Translations under genes and position numbers: made by a program
The notes under the pieces: generated by a model
Database searches by the model: none
What the model saw: only the letters and a program-made list of their open reading frames with translations
Told to the model about the DNA's origin: nothing
Assembly: GCF_034314165.1 (NCBI RefSeq)
Contig: NZ_JAVIWK010000001.1
Span: forward strand, 6,649,001-6,713,000
Reading direction: 5' to 3'
Source of the DNA: Pseudomonas sp. Bout1
GTDB taxonomy: Bacteria > Pseudomonadota > Gammaproteobacteria > Pseudomonadales > Pseudomonadaceae
DNA length: 64,000 nt
Shown here: one piece after another, positions 7,935-18,321 of the stretch
Position numbering within the stretch: position 1 is the first letter of the stretch
Layout: every line of letters begins with the position of its first letter

Positions 7935-8851
7935 ATCTTGCCCTCCATCTCTTTGGCTTGGCTGCGGTTGAACAGGATGATCGGCACGATCAAGATCGCC
8001 AGCATCACCACCGCCAGGGCAGATGCCACCGGCCAGTCACGGTTGTTGAAGAATTCTTGCCACAACACTTTACCGATCATCAGGGTTTCCGGGCCGCCGA
8101 GCAGTTCCGGGATCACGAACTCGCCCACCACCGGGATAAACACCAGCATGCAGCCGGCGATGATGCCGTTCTTGGACAGCGGCACGGTGATTTTCCAGAA
8201 GCTGTTGAAGGTGCTCGAACCCAGGTCCGATGCGGCTTCCAGCAGGCTCTGGTCGTGTTTCACCAGGTTGGCGTACAGCGGCAGGATCATGAACGGCAGG
8301 TAGGAATAGACCACGCCGATATACACCGCGATGTTGGTGTTGAGGATCTGCAGCGGCTCGTTGATCAGCCCGATGGACATCAAAAAGCCGTTGAGCAAAC
8401 CGTTGTTGCTGAGGATGCCCATCCACGCATAGACGCGGATCAGGATCGCGGTCCAGGTCGGCATCATGATCAACAGCACCAGCACGGTCTGCATTTCCTT
8501 GCGCGCACTGGCAATCGCGTAGGCCATCGGGTAGCCGATCAGCAGGCAGAGGATGGTGCTGAAAAACGCCATCTTCAGCGAGCCCAGGTACGCCGCGATG
8601 TACAACTCGTCATCGCCCAGCATCCCGTAGTTGGCCAAGTTCAGCACCAACTGCAGTTTCTGTTCAACGAAGGTGTAGATCTCGGTGTACGGCGGGATCG
8701 CCACGTCGGCTTCGGCAAAGCTGATCTTCAGGACGATGAAGAACGGCAGCATGAAGAACAGGAACAGCCAGAGGAAAGGGATCCCGATGACCACATGCCG
8801 GCCACCGGGGGTTATTCGTTGCAGCTGGCGTTTGAACTTCTTCATGTTCAT
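7931..8851 (-). CDS. spuG: Polyamine ABC transporter permease (SpuG/PotH)
   Basis: 306 residues from ATG at 8849-8851, which overlaps the spuF TGA by 4 bp; a longer upstream frame would run into spuF. It shows six hydrophobic segments and the ATPase-docking loop EAASDLGSSTFNSFWKITVP. PotH-class permease that pairs with SpuH to form the channel for putrescine/spermidine uptake. Confidence 0.93.
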   Translation of the reverse strand: MNMKKFKRQLQRITPGGRHVVIGIPFLWLFLFFMLPFFIVLKISFAEADVAIPPYTEIYTFVEQKLQLVLNLANYGMLGDDELYIAAYLGSLKMAFFSTILCLLIGYPMAYAIASARKEMQTVLVLLIMMPTWTAILIRVYAWMGILSNNGLLNGFLMSIGLINEPLQILNTNIAVYIGVVYSYLPFMILPLYANLVKHDQSLLEAASDLGSSTFNSFWKITVPLSKNGIIAGCMLVFIPVVGEFVIPELLGGPETLMIGKVLWQEFFNNRDWPVASALAVVMLAILIVPIILFNRSQAKEMEGKI

Positions 8852-9990
8852 GAGCGAAGTACCACGCCGCTGTCGTCTTCCCACCACACGTACACCTGGT
8901 CACCCCAGGTCGGGCGCTGGCCACGGCGCTCGGCGTTGGCCACGAACGATTGCACCAGCTTGCCGCTCGGCAATTCGACGTAGAACACCGAGTGCCCGCC
9001 CAGGTAGGCGATGTCGTGCACCTTGCCGCTGGACCAGTTGTGCTCGCAGGTCGGCATTTCGCTGGTCACCAGCAGCTTTTCAGGGCGAATGGCGTAGGTC
9101 ACCGACTTGTCTTCCACCGAGGTGGCGATGCCGTGACCGACGTAGATGTTGCGGTCCAGGTCCGGGCACTTGAGTACCGCATGGCCTTCGGCGTCGTCCA
9201 CCACCTGGGTTTCGAAGATGTTGACGTTGCCGATGAACTCGCACACCAGGCGGCTGGTAGGCGTTTCGTAGATGTCGATTGGGCTGCCTATCTGGGCGAT
9301 CCAGCCCAGGTGCATGATCGCGATACGCTCGGCCATGGTCATGGCCTCTTCCTGGTCGTGGGTCACCATCACGCAGGTCACACCTACGCGCTCGATGATC
9401 TCAACTAGCTCCAGCTGCATCTGCGAACGCAGCTTCTTGTCCAATGCGCCCATCGGCTCATCGAGCAGCAGCAGTTTCGGACGCTTGGCCAGGGAACGCG
9501 CCAACGCCACCCGCTGGCGTTGACCGCCGGACAATTGGTGCGGCTTGCGCTTGGCGTACTGGCTCATCTGCACCAGCTTGAGCATCTCGGCCACGCGGGC
9601 GTCGACTTCAGATTTGGGAATCTTGTCCTGTTGCAGGCCAAACGCGATGTTCTGGGCCACGGTCATGTGGGGGAACAGGGCGTAGGACTGGAACATCATG
9701 TTGATCGGCCGCTCGTACGGCGGCATGTCGGTGATGTCCACACCGTCGAGGTAAATGCGTCCTTCCGTTGGGCGCTCGAAGCCTGCGAGCATGCGCAGCA
9801 AGGTGGATTTGCCCGAACCCGATCCGCCGAGCAAGGCGAAGATCTCGCCTTTCTTGATTTCCAGGGACACATCGTCCACGGCGATCGTCTCGTCGAACTT
9901 CTTCGTGACCCGGTCGATTTTGACCAGCACCTTTTTCGGTGTCTGGTCGCCCTCGAGGGCTTTCTTATAGGCGCCGGAGGCAACTGCCAT
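8848..9990 (-). CDS. spuF: Polyamine ABC transporter ATP-binding protein (SpuF/PotG)
   Basis: 380 residues. Walker A GGSGSGKST (55-63), Q-loop near MMFQSYALFPHM, signature LSGGQ (153-157), Walker B LLLLDEP (173-179) and the switch His in VMVTHDQEEA are all present. A C-terminal TOBE-type regulatory region follows from ~residue 280. It energises SpuG/SpuH. The gene lies 75 bp downstream of spuE and is translationally coupled to spuG. Confidence 0.95.
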   Translation of the reverse strand: MAVASGAYKKALEGDQTPKKVLVKIDRVTKKFDETIAVDDVSLEIKKGEIFALLGGSGSGKSTLLRMLAGFERPTEGRIYLDGVDITDMPPYERPINMMFQSYALFPHMTVAQNIAFGLQQDKIPKSEVDARVAEMLKLVQMSQYAKRKPHQLSGGQRQRVALARSLAKRPKLLLLDEPMGALDKKLRSQMQLELVEIIERVGVTCVMVTHDQEEAMTMAERIAIMHLGWIAQIGSPIDIYETPTSRLVCEFIGNVNIFETQVVDDAEGHAVLKCPDLDRNIYVGHGIATSVEDKSVTYAIRPEKLLVTSEMPTCEHNWSSGKVHDIAYLGGHSVFYVELPSGKLVQSFVANAERRGQRPTWGDQVYVWWEDDSGVVLRS

Positions 9991-10065
9991 TTACGAAACT
10001 CCCAGAAAAAAAAGAGTGCAGCTCACCCAATACGGGCGAGCCCAGGATAATTTGAGCGTTAAGCC

Positions 10066-11172
<1,107 letters not shown>

Positions 11173-11273
11173 TTAAATAGTTGGGCCCGAAGTTGTTGCC
11201 CGGCAACAAAACCGGCGCGCAACTTACCCTCGATAAACCGATCCGGCAAAACTTTCTGTCATTTAAGTGTTTC

Positions 11274-11304
11274 GCTAACCACCGCGCGCATCGCGGCAGT
11301 TAGC
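11274..11304. promoter_or_regulatory. Hairpin between spuD and spuE
   Basis: GCTAAC-CA-CCGCG and CGCGG-CA-GTTAGC form a near-perfect stem with a symmetric 2-nt internal loop and a 5-nt apex. It lies 21 bp after the spuD stop in the transcript. No U-run follows on the minus strand, so it resembles a processing or mRNA-stability structure that could raise spuD over downstream genes. Confidence 0.5.
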
Positions 11305-11324
11305 AAAACAGGTATCAAAGCGGC

Positions 11325-12434
11325 TTACTTGCCCGATTTGATCTTGGTCCAGCTGCGGGTCATTTCCCGCTGGGTAGCCGCCGGCAAGTCAGCAATGGCA
11401 TACAACTTGGCTTGCACGTCCGCTGGCGGATAAATGCCTGGGTCGCTGGTGATGTCTTTGTCGACCAGCGCGGTGGCCTTCTCGTTACCGTTCGGGAAAC
11501 GTACGCTGTTGGTAATGCTGGCCATGACTTCCGGCTTGAGCAGGTAGTTCATGAATTTGTAGGCGGCGTCGACGTTTTCGGCATCTTTAGGGATGGCGAC
11601 CATGTCATAGAAGCTGCCGGCACCTTCTTTGGGAATGTCGTAGGCAACCTTGACCTTGCCACCGGCTTCAGCCGCGCGGGACTTGGCCTGTTGCACGTCA
11701 CCCGAGTAACCCACGGCTACGCAGATGTTGCCGTTGGCCAGGTCGGAAATGTACTTGGAGGAGTGGAAGTAACCGATCGAAGGACGCAGTTTGAGGAACA
11801 GCGCCTCGGCTTGCTTGAGGTCCTCTTTCTTCTGGGTGTCGGTCGGCAGGCCCAGGTAGTGCAGCGCCACCGGCAGCATTTCGGTTGGCGAATCGAGGAA
11901 GCTCACGCCGCAGCTTTTCAGCTTGGCGAGGTTTTCCGGCTTGAGGATGACATCCCACGAGTCGATCTTGTCGATGCCCAGTGCGGCCTTGACCTTCTCG
12001 GGGTTGTAGCCGATACCAATCGAGCCCCACATGTACGGGAAGGCGTGCTTGTTGTCCGGGTCGCTGATGGACACGGCTTTAAGCAGGGATTTGTTCAGGT
12101 TGTCGTAGTTCGACAGTTTGGACTTGTCCAGCTCCTGGTAAACACCGGCCTTGATCTGCTTGGCGAGGAAGTTGTTCGACGGCACGACGATGTCGTAGCC
12201 GGACTTGCCTGCCAGCAACTTGGCTTCCAGGGTTTCGTTGGAGTCGAATACGTCATAGACCACCTTGATCCCGGACTCTTTTTCAAAGTTCGCGATGGTG
12301 TCCGGTGCGATGTAGTCGGACCAGTTATAAACGTGCAGCACTTTATCGTCGGCGTGCGCCGCGCCTGCCATGGCCCCCATCAGGGACAAGGCCAGGAGGG
12401 TCTTGCCAGCGTTCTTCAAACCTAATGCCTTCAT
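11325..12434 (-). CDS. spuD: Periplasmic polyamine-binding protein, SpuD-like (putrescine-type pocket)
   Basis: 369 residues from ATG at 12432-12434, with GGAG nine bases upstream; a longer open frame upstream is not supported. Signal peptide ends near AHA-DD (~28). The mature protein starts [11 protein letters not shown], typical of PotF. At the position where SpuE has Trp, this protein has Phe275 in GAGSFYD, matching the SpuD type. It delivers putrescine to SpuFGH. Close sequence similarity to spuE indicates tandem duplication. Confidence 0.87.
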   Translation of the reverse strand: MKALGLKNAGKTLLALSLMGAMAGAAHADDKVLHVYNWSDYIAPDTIANFEKESGIKVVYDVFDSNETLEAKLLAGKSGYDIVVPSNNFLAKQIKAGVYQELDKSKLSNYDNLNKSLLKAVSISDPDNKHAFPYMWGSIGIGYNPEKVKAALGIDKIDSWDVILKPENLAKLKSCGVSFLDSPTEMLPVALHYLGLPTDTQKKEDLKQAEALFLKLRPSIGYFHSSKYISDLANGNICVAVGYSGDVQQAKSRAAEAGGKVKVAYDIPKEGAGSFYDMVAIPKDAENVDAAYKFMNYLLKPEVMASITNSVRFPNGNEKATALVDKDITSDPGIYPPADVQAKLYAIADLPAATQREMTRSWTKIKSGK

Positions 12435-12638
12435 TCGGTCATGCTCCAATTTTTTCTTTTTTGGGCCACGTTCGTTCTTTAAGTACAACGTGTTTCGCAG
12501 CCCGTCTAAGGGCAACAAAACAGGGCGACAGTCTGGCAAGTTCAAGGGCCGGCTTTCAACCAAAGCACTCTTTTATAAATGCCTTTTAATCACTTCTCAG
12601 ACGCAGCACCCGAAGGCGCCGCGTTCTGAGCCTAGCAT
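12435..12638. promoter_or_regulatory. spuC-spuD intergenic region with imperfect hairpin
   Basis: This 204-bp gap is less GC-rich than its neighbours. Just after the spuC stop lies an imperfect hairpin (CAGACGCAGCACC / GGCGCCGCGTTCTG, about 12599-12629). An AT-rich stretch and the spuD ribosome site follow. It could hold an internal promoter for the transport genes, but no confident -35/-10 pair was found. Confidence 0.35.
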
Positions 12639-14003
12639 TTAGCCCTGCAAAGCCGCCAAAGTCAGGTCCAGGCAGTGCCGCGCCTTGGTCACCAACTCGT
12701 CAATCTCGGCCTTGCTGATCACCAGCGGCGGCGAAATGATCATGGTGTCGCCCACGGCGCGCATGATCAGGCCATTCTCGAAGCAGAACGTGCGGCAGAT
12801 CATGCCGGCGCCACGGCCTTCGTAACGCTTGCGCGTTGCCTTGTCCTGAACCAGCTCGATCGCACCGAGCATGCCCACACCGCGAACTTCGCCCACCAAC
12901 GGGTGATCTGCCAGTTCCCTCAGACGCTTTTGCAAATAGGGTGCCGTTTCGTCGTGAACACGCTTAATAATTTGTTCATCGCGCATGATGCGGATGTTTT
13001 CCAGGGCTACCGCAGCCGCCACCGGGTGGCCGGAATAGGTGAAACCGTGGTTGAAATCGCCGCCTTCGTTGAGCACCGCAACCACTTCGTCGCGCACGAT
13101 CAGGCCGCCCATCGGGATGTAGCCGGAGGTCAGGCCCTTGGCGATGGTCATCATGTCGGGCTTGAGGTCGTAGAAATCGCTGCCGAACCATTCGCCGGTA
13201 CGGCCAAAACCGCAGATCACTTCATCGGCGACGAACAGGATGTCGTACTTGGCGAGGATTTCCTTAATGCGCGGCCAGTAACTGGCGGGCGGCACGATCA
13301 CGCCACCGGCACCCTGGATCGGCTCGGCAATAAAGGCACCGACGTTGTCCACGCCCAGTTCCAGAATCTTCGCTTCCAGCTGGTTGGCCGCCCACACGCC
13401 GAATTCTTCCGGGCTCATGTCGCCGCCCTCGCCGAACCAATACGGTTGAGCGATGTGGACGATGCCCGGGATCGGCAAGTCGCCCTGTTCATGCATGTAG
13501 GTCATGCCGCCCAGGCTGGCGCCGGCCACGGTTGAACCGTGGTAGCCGTTCTTGCGGCTGATGATGGTTTTCTTGTTCGGCTGGCCTTTGATCGCCCAGT
13601 AGTGGCGGACCATACGCAGCATGGTGTCGTTGCCTTCAGAGCCGGAGCCGGTGAAGAACACGTGGTTCATGCCTTGCGGGGCGATATCGGAGATGGCTTT
13701 GGCCAGTTCCAGCACCGGTGGGTGGGCGGTCTGGAAGAACAGGTTGTAGTAAGGCAGTTCTTTCATCTGCTTGGCGGCGGCGTCAGCCAGTTCATCGCGA
13801 CCGTAACCGATCGCCACGCACCACAGGCCGGCCATGCCGTCGAGAATCTTGTTGCCTTCGCTGTCCCACAGGTAAACGCCGTGGGCTTTGGTGATGATCC
13901 GTGGGCCTTTCTCTTTCAATTGCTTGAAGTCGCTGAACGGCGCCAGGTGGTGATCGCTGCTCAAGGCTTGCCATTCACGGGTTTGCGGGTTGTTGCTGGA
14001 CAT
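12639..14003 (-). CDS. spuC: Polyamine:pyruvate aminotransferase (SpuC)
   Basis: 454 residues, class-III PLP-dependent aminotransferase. Visible are the GSGSEGNDT phosphate-binding segment (~119-127), Asp260 of VADEVICGFGR contacting the pyridine nitrogen, and the Schiff-base Lys289 in MTIAKGLTSG. SpuC transfers the amino group of putrescine, cadaverine or spermidine to pyruvate, feeding the 4-aminobutyrate route. It lies between spuB and spuD on the same strand, as in P. aeruginosa. Confidence 0.93.
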   Translation of the reverse strand: MSSNNPQTREWQALSSDHHLAPFSDFKQLKEKGPRIITKAHGVYLWDSEGNKILDGMAGLWCVAIGYGRDELADAAAKQMKELPYYNLFFQTAHPPVLELAKAISDIAPQGMNHVFFTGSGSEGNDTMLRMVRHYWAIKGQPNKKTIISRKNGYHGSTVAGASLGGMTYMHEQGDLPIPGIVHIAQPYWFGEGGDMSPEEFGVWAANQLEAKILELGVDNVGAFIAEPIQGAGGVIVPPASYWPRIKEILAKYDILFVADEVICGFGRTGEWFGSDFYDLKPDMMTIAKGLTSGYIPMGGLIVRDEVVAVLNEGGDFNHGFTYSGHPVAAAVALENIRIMRDEQIIKRVHDETAPYLQKRLRELADHPLVGEVRGVGMLGAIELVQDKATRKRYEGRGAGMICRTFCFENGLIMRAVGDTMIISPPLVISKAEIDELVTKARHCLDLTLAALQG

Positions 14004-14061
14004 ACCAATCTCCTAGATGTTTCAGGTGAGGACGCGCCGTTTGAAGGGCGCGCCCGGCGCA

Positions 14062-15420
14062 TCAGACGGCGAAGAGCAGGAATTCCCGCTCCCACGAACT
14101 GATCACGCGCTTGAAGTTTTCATGCTCGGCCCGCTTGACCGCGACGTAGCCTGTGATGAATTTTTGACCCAGGTATTTCTCGATGGTCTTGCTGTTTTCC
14201 ATGCGCTCCAGGGCGTCTTCGATGGTCAGCGGCAAGCGCAGGTTGCGGCGCTCGTAACCACGCCCCACCACTGGCGCGCTTGGGCTGATGCCTTCGACCA
14301 TGCCGATGTAGCCACACAACAAACTGGCGGCAATTGCCAGGTACGGGTTGGCGTCGGCGCCCGGCAGGCGGTTTTCCACCCGGCGGTTCTGTGGGCCGGC
14401 GTCCGGAACCCGCAGGCCAACGGTGCGGTTTTCTTCGCCCCACTCCACGTTTACCGGCGCCGAAGTGTCAGGCAGGAAGCGGCGGAACGAGTTGACGTTA
14501 GGCGCGAACAGCGGCAACAGCTCGGGGATGAATTTCTGCAGGCCACCGATGTGGTGCAGGAACAGCTCGCTCTTGGTCCCGTCTTCATTGGAGAACACGT
14601 TCTTGCCAGTGGCGATGTCGATGATGCTCTGGTGCAGGTGCATCGCGCTGCCGGGCTCGCCGGTCATGGGCTTGGCCATGAAGGTGGCCGCCACGTTGTG
14701 CTTGAGCGCCGCTTCGCGCATGGTGCGCTTGAACACCAGGATCTGGTCGGCCAGGGACAGTGCGTCGCCGTGACGGAAGTTGATTTCCATCTGCGCCGTG
14801 CCGTCCTCGTGGATCAGCGTGTCGAGGTCCAGTTCCTGCAGCTCGCACCAGTCGTAGACGTCTTCGAACAACGGGTCGAACTCGTTGGCCGCTTCGATAG
14901 AGAAAGACTGGCGGCCGGTTTCCGGGCGACCGGAGCGGCCGATCGGCGGTTGCAGCGGGAAGTCCGGGTCTTCGCAGCGTTTGGTCAGGTAGAACTCCAT
15001 CTCCGGCGCCACGATGGGCTGCCAGCCTTTATCGGCATAGAGCTTGAGGACTTTCTTGAGCACGTTGCGCGGCGACAGCTCGATCGGGTTGCCTTGCTTG
15101 TCGTAGGTGTCGTGGATCACCTGGGCCGTAGGCTCTATGGCCCAAGGCACGAGGAATACCGCGTTCTCGTCCGGGCGGCAGATCATGTCGATGTCGGCCG
15201 GGTCGAGCAATTCGTAATAGATGTCGTCTTCGACATAGTCGCCGGTCACGGTCTGCAACAGAACGCTCTCGGGCAGGCGCATGCCTTTTTCGGCGATGAA
15301 CTTGTTGGTCGGCGAAATTTTGCCCCGGGTGATGCCCGTGAGGTCGCCAATCATGCATTCGACTTCTGTGATCTTGTGGTCTTTCAACCAATCGGTGAGC
15401 TGGTCGAGGTTGTTACTCAT
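14062..15420 (-). CDS. spuB: Glutamylpolyamine synthetase (SpuB, glutamine-synthetase family)
   Basis: 452 residues from ATG at 15418-15420, preceded by AGAGG. Glutamine-synthetase fold: beta-grasp N-terminus, then metal/ATP motifs VAPEMEFYL, GTAQMEINFRHGD and AMHLHQSI, and the late NRRVENRLPGADANPYLA segment. The family ligates glutamate to an amine with ATP (PuuA-like), the first step of gamma-glutamylated polyamine breakdown. The neighbouring amidohydrolase SpuA would release the product. A second homolog is divergently encoded at 16518. Confidence 0.9.
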   Translation of the reverse strand: MSNNLDQLTDWLKDHKITEVECMIGDLTGITRGKISPTNKFIAEKGMRLPESVLLQTVTGDYVEDDIYYELLDPADIDMICRPDENAVFLVPWAIEPTAQVIHDTYDKQGNPIELSPRNVLKKVLKLYADKGWQPIVAPEMEFYLTKRCEDPDFPLQPPIGRSGRPETGRQSFSIEAANEFDPLFEDVYDWCELQELDLDTLIHEDGTAQMEINFRHGDALSLADQILVFKRTMREAALKHNVAATFMAKPMTGEPGSAMHLHQSIIDIATGKNVFSNEDGTKSELFLHHIGGLQKFIPELLPLFAPNVNSFRRFLPDTSAPVNVEWGEENRTVGLRVPDAGPQNRRVENRLPGADANPYLAIAASLLCGYIGMVEGISPSAPVVGRGYERRNLRLPLTIEDALERMENSKTIEKYLGQKFITGYVAVKRAEHENFKRVISSWEREFLLFAV

Positions 15421-15459
15421 AAATGCCTCTGGGCTGTGTTTCCTGACATCCATTAAAGG

Positions 15460-16239
15460 TCAGGCGTAAGTTGACGCAGCATCCGCGTCGCGTTGCATCA
15501 CCCGCGTTCGACAGGCATTGCCAAATGCCTGGAAGATCGCGAGGTAGTGCGGGTTAGAGCTTACCTGCCATTCGGGGTGCCATTGCACTCCTAAAGCAAA
15601 AGCCTTGCCCGCGGGTACCGAAAAGCCTTCGATCAAGCCATCTGGCGCGGTGGCCTCGACCTGAAAGCCGGGCGCCAGGCGATCAATGCCCTGTGAATGA
15701 ATCGAGTTGACCTGGATCGTCGGCGGCAAGCCCAGGCTTGCCAATACCCCATTCGGGGAGAGGGTGACCGGATGGGCCGGGCCGTACTGGATTGCCAGCG
15801 GCTGGGTGTCGTCTTCGCGGTGATCCATCATGCCCGGCACTTCGTGAACCTTCTGGTGCAGGCTGCCGCCAAACGCCACGTTCATTTCCTGAAAGCCACG
15901 GCAAATCCCCAGCACCGGAACGCCGGCTGCAATGGCGGCGCGCAGCAACGGCAGGGTGGTTTGGTCGCGTGCAGAATCATGAGCAGTCCCGGGCGTACTG
16001 GCCGGGCCGTCGTAGTGAAAGGGTTCGATATTGGAAGGTGAGCCGGTAAAAAGAATGCCGTCCAGGCCGTCAAGAATATTGGCCGGGTCGAGCAAATCCG
16101 CCAGGGACGGAATAATCAACGGCAAGCCCTTGGCAGCGGTGGCCACTGCACGGACGTATTTGTCGCCACTGATGTGATAAGCATGCAGACCGACCTGTTT
16201 GGAGCAGGCGGTGACGCCGATTAACGGCAGGCGAGACAT
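15460..16239 (-). CDS. spuA: Gamma-glutamyl-GABA hydrolase (SpuA, class I glutamine-amidotransferase fold)
   Basis: 259 residues. The catalytic triad is visible as Cys113 in GICRGFQEMN and His221/Glu223 in VQWHPEW. PuuD-like: it removes glutamate from gamma-glutamyl-4-aminobutyrate. First gene of the minus-strand spu series, 39 bp ahead of spuB. Its promoter must lie in the 278-bp divergent region shared with the spuI-like gene. Confidence 0.9.
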   Translation of the reverse strand: MSRLPLIGVTACSKQVGLHAYHISGDKYVRAVATAAKGLPLIIPSLADLLDPANILDGLDGILFTGSPSNIEPFHYDGPASTPGTAHDSARDQTTLPLLRAAIAAGVPVLGICRGFQEMNVAFGGSLHQKVHEVPGMMDHREDDTQPLAIQYGPAHPVTLSPNGVLASLGLPPTIQVNSIHSQGIDRLAPGFQVEATAPDGLIEGFSVPAGKAFALGVQWHPEWQVSSNPHYLAIFQAFGNACRTRVMQRDADAASTYA

Positions 16240-16517
16240 GAAGCACCCCGGTATTATTGCTGTTATGGGTTTGAATCGAGCTTAGCCTTGTTCATTTTTT
16301 TACACAACACCCCCGTAAAAAATACAACACGGCCCGCTCAAACGTGCTGGTTCCAAGAGCACCAATCCCAAAAAATTGCCCCAAAAAGCCCCAAAAAAGC
16401 CCTCGTGGCGCTTTTTTAGGGCAAAAAAGGCCTCGCTTGACTTCGGCATGCCGTTCGGGTTGACTGAAACCCGAAGAGATCAATGATTGATATTTTTAAC
16501 AACAAAGGTGTTGCATC
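16240..16517. promoter_or_regulatory. Divergent spuA/spuI promoter region with hairpin and two dyads
   Basis: Three structures are visible. A hairpin at 16388-16422 has arms GCCCCAAAAAAGC and GCTTTTTTAGGGC with one mismatch and a 9-nt loop. An 8-bp dyad lies at 16454-16475 (TTCGGGTT/AACCCGAA). A 13-bp palindrome ATCAATGATTGAT lies at 16479-16491, close to the spuI-like ribosome site (AAGGTG). The dyads are candidate operators. The hairpin has T-rich flanks on the minus strand and could attenuate leftward transcription. Confidence 0.5.
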
Positions 16518-17894
16518 ATGTCGGTACCCCCGCGTGCCGTTCAGCTTAACGAAGCGAACGCGTTCCTTAAGGATCATCCTGAGGTTCTGTACGTAGACCT
16601 TCTAATTGCGGATATGAATGGTGTGGTGCGCGGCAAGCGCATCGAACGCACCAGCCTCCACAAGGTTTACGAGAAGGGCATTAACCTGCCTGCCTCTCTA
16701 TTTGCCCTGGATATCAATGGCTCAACGGTGGAAAGCACCGGCCTGGGTCTGGACATCGGTGATGCTGACCGAATCTGTTATCCAATCCCCGACACCCTGT
16801 GCAATGAACCCTGGCAAAAGCGCCCAACCGCGCAATTGCTGATGACCATGCACGAACTCGAAGGTGAACCTTTCTTCGCCGATCCTCGCGAAGTACTCCG
16901 CCAAGTTGTAAGCAAATTTGACGACCTCGGTCTGACCATCTGCGCCGCATTCGAGCTTGAGTTCTACCTGATCGACCAGGAGAACGTGAATGGCCGGCCA
17001 CAACCGCCCCGCTCGCCGATCTCCGGCAAACGCCCGCACTCGACACAGGTCTACCTGATCGACGACCTCGACGAATACGTCGACTGCCTCCAGGACATTC
17101 TGGAAGGTGCAAAAGAGCAAGGCATCCCTGCCGACGCCATCGTCAAGGAAAGTGCCCCGGCGCAGTTCGAAGTGAACCTGCACCACGTTGCCGACCCGAT
17201 AAAGGCCTGCGACTACGCGGTACTGCTCAAGCGCCTGATCAAGAACATCGCCTACGACCATGAGATGGACACCACCTTCATGGCCAAGCCCTACCCGGGC
17301 CAGGCAGGCAACGGCTTACACGTGCACATTTCGATCCTGGACAAGGACGGCAAGAACATCTTTGCCAGCGAGGATCCCGAGCAGAACGCCGCATTGCGTC
17401 ACGCGATCGGCGGTGTGCTGGAGACCCTACCCGCCCAAATGGCGTTCCTGTGCCCTAACGTCAACTCCTACCGTCGTTTCGGCGCACAGTTCTACGTGCC
17501 GAACTCGCCGTGCTGGGGTTTGGACAACCGCACCGTGGCGATTCGCGTACCGACCGGCTCGTCCGACGCCGTACGTATCGAACACCGTGTGGCCGGCGCC
17601 GATGCCAACCCTTACCTGCTGATGGCTTCGGTATTGGCAGGCGTGCATCACGGCCTGACCAACAAGATCGAGCCTGGCGCACCGGTGGAAGGCAACAGCT
17701 ACGAGCAGAACGAACAGAGCCTGCCGAACAACCTGCGTGATGCACTGCGCGAGTTGGACGACAGCGAGGTGATGGCCAGGTACATCGATCCTAAATACAT
17801 CGATATCTTCGTCGCCTGTAAGGAAAGTGAGCTGGAAGAGTTCGAACACTCCATCTCCGACCTTGAGTACAACTGGTACCTGCATACCGTGTAA
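16518..17894 (+). CDS. spuI: Second glutamylpolyamine synthetase (SpuI-like, glutamine-synthetase family)
   Basis: 458 residues with glutamine-synthetase family motifs: CAAFELEFYLID, APAQFEVNLHHV, NGLHVHISILD and VRIEHRVAGADANPYLL. It is divergent from spuA, as PA0296 is in P. aeruginosa, and is expected to gamma-glutamylate a polyamine with ATP. Codon use at its 5' end (cttctaattgcgg) is less GC-rich than the rest. Substrate preference relative to SpuB cannot be read from sequence. An expanded REP array begins 5 bp after the stop. Confidence 0.85.
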   Translation: MSVPPRAVQLNEANAFLKDHPEVLYVDLLIADMNGVVRGKRIERTSLHKVYEKGINLPASLFALDINGSTVESTGLGLDIGDADRICYPIPDTLCNEPWQKRPTAQLLMTMHELEGEPFFADPREVLRQVVSKFDDLGLTICAAFELEFYLIDQENVNGRPQPPRSPISGKRPHSTQVYLIDDLDEYVDCLQDILEGAKEQGIPADAIVKESAPAQFEVNLHHVADPIKACDYAVLLKRLIKNIAYDHEMDTTFMAKPYPGQAGNGLHVHISILDKDGKNIFASEDPEQNAALRHAIGGVLETLPAQMAFLCPNVNSYRRFGAQFYVPNSPCWGLDNRTVAIRVPTGSSDAVRIEHRVAGADANPYLLMASVLAGVHHGLTNKIEPGAPVEGNSYEQNEQSLPNNLRDALRELDDSEVMARYIDPKYIDIFVACKESELEEFEHSISDLEYNWYLHTV

Positions 17895-17898
17895 GCGG

Positions 17899-18222
17899 TT
17901 GTGGTGAGCGGGATTTTTGTGGTGAGCGGGCTTTTGTGGTGAGCGGGGCTTTTGTGGTGAGCGGGCTTTTGTGGTGAGCGGGGCTTTTGTGGTGAGCGGG
18001 CTTGCCCCGCGCTGGGCTGCGCAGCAGCCCTGAAACCTGCTACCCCGTTGTATCTGAAAAAACGGTGATCCCCGTGGGGCTGCTTCGCAGCCCAGCGCGG
18101 GGCAAGCCCGCTCACCACAAAAGCCCCACTCATCCCAAAAGCCCACTCATCTCAAAAGCCCACTCATCCCAAAAGCCCACTCACCACAAAGCCCGCTGAC
18201 CACAAAAGCCCCGCTGACCACA
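17899..18222. repeat. Expanded REP element: tandem arms flanking an inverted REP pair
   Basis: Six head-to-tail copies of TGTGGTGAGCGGG start at 17900, 17918, 17935, 17953, 17970 and 17988, with periods alternating 18 and 17 bp. The core (about 17997-18117) is an inverted REP pair with arms GCGGGCTTGCCCCGCGCTGG and their mirror. On its far side about seven degenerate copies of the mirror unit follow (CCGCTCACCACAAAAG and variants with CATCCC). The arms are thus amplified on both sides. The left copies are nearly identical, the right ones diverged. Confidence 0.9.
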
Positions 18223-18321
18223 CCCCTCTGTTCGACAGGTTCGCCACAAAACCCCTGCTCCACAGGTATGGATCATGTTCGCGCTCTGCGTACAATGCTT
18301 GCTGCCTTGTAGGAGACTTTC

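Noticed and set aside
11412..12425. 337-codon open frame antisense to spuD
   Set aside because: Mirrors the spuD coding frame; no ribosome site or domain.
14017..15456. 479-codon open frame antisense to spuB
   Set aside because: Shadow of a clearly conserved glutamine-synthetase-family gene on the other strand.
17899..18222. CRISPR array
   Set aside because: The repeats are contiguous with almost no unique spacers, mirrored around a REP core, and no cas genes are present.
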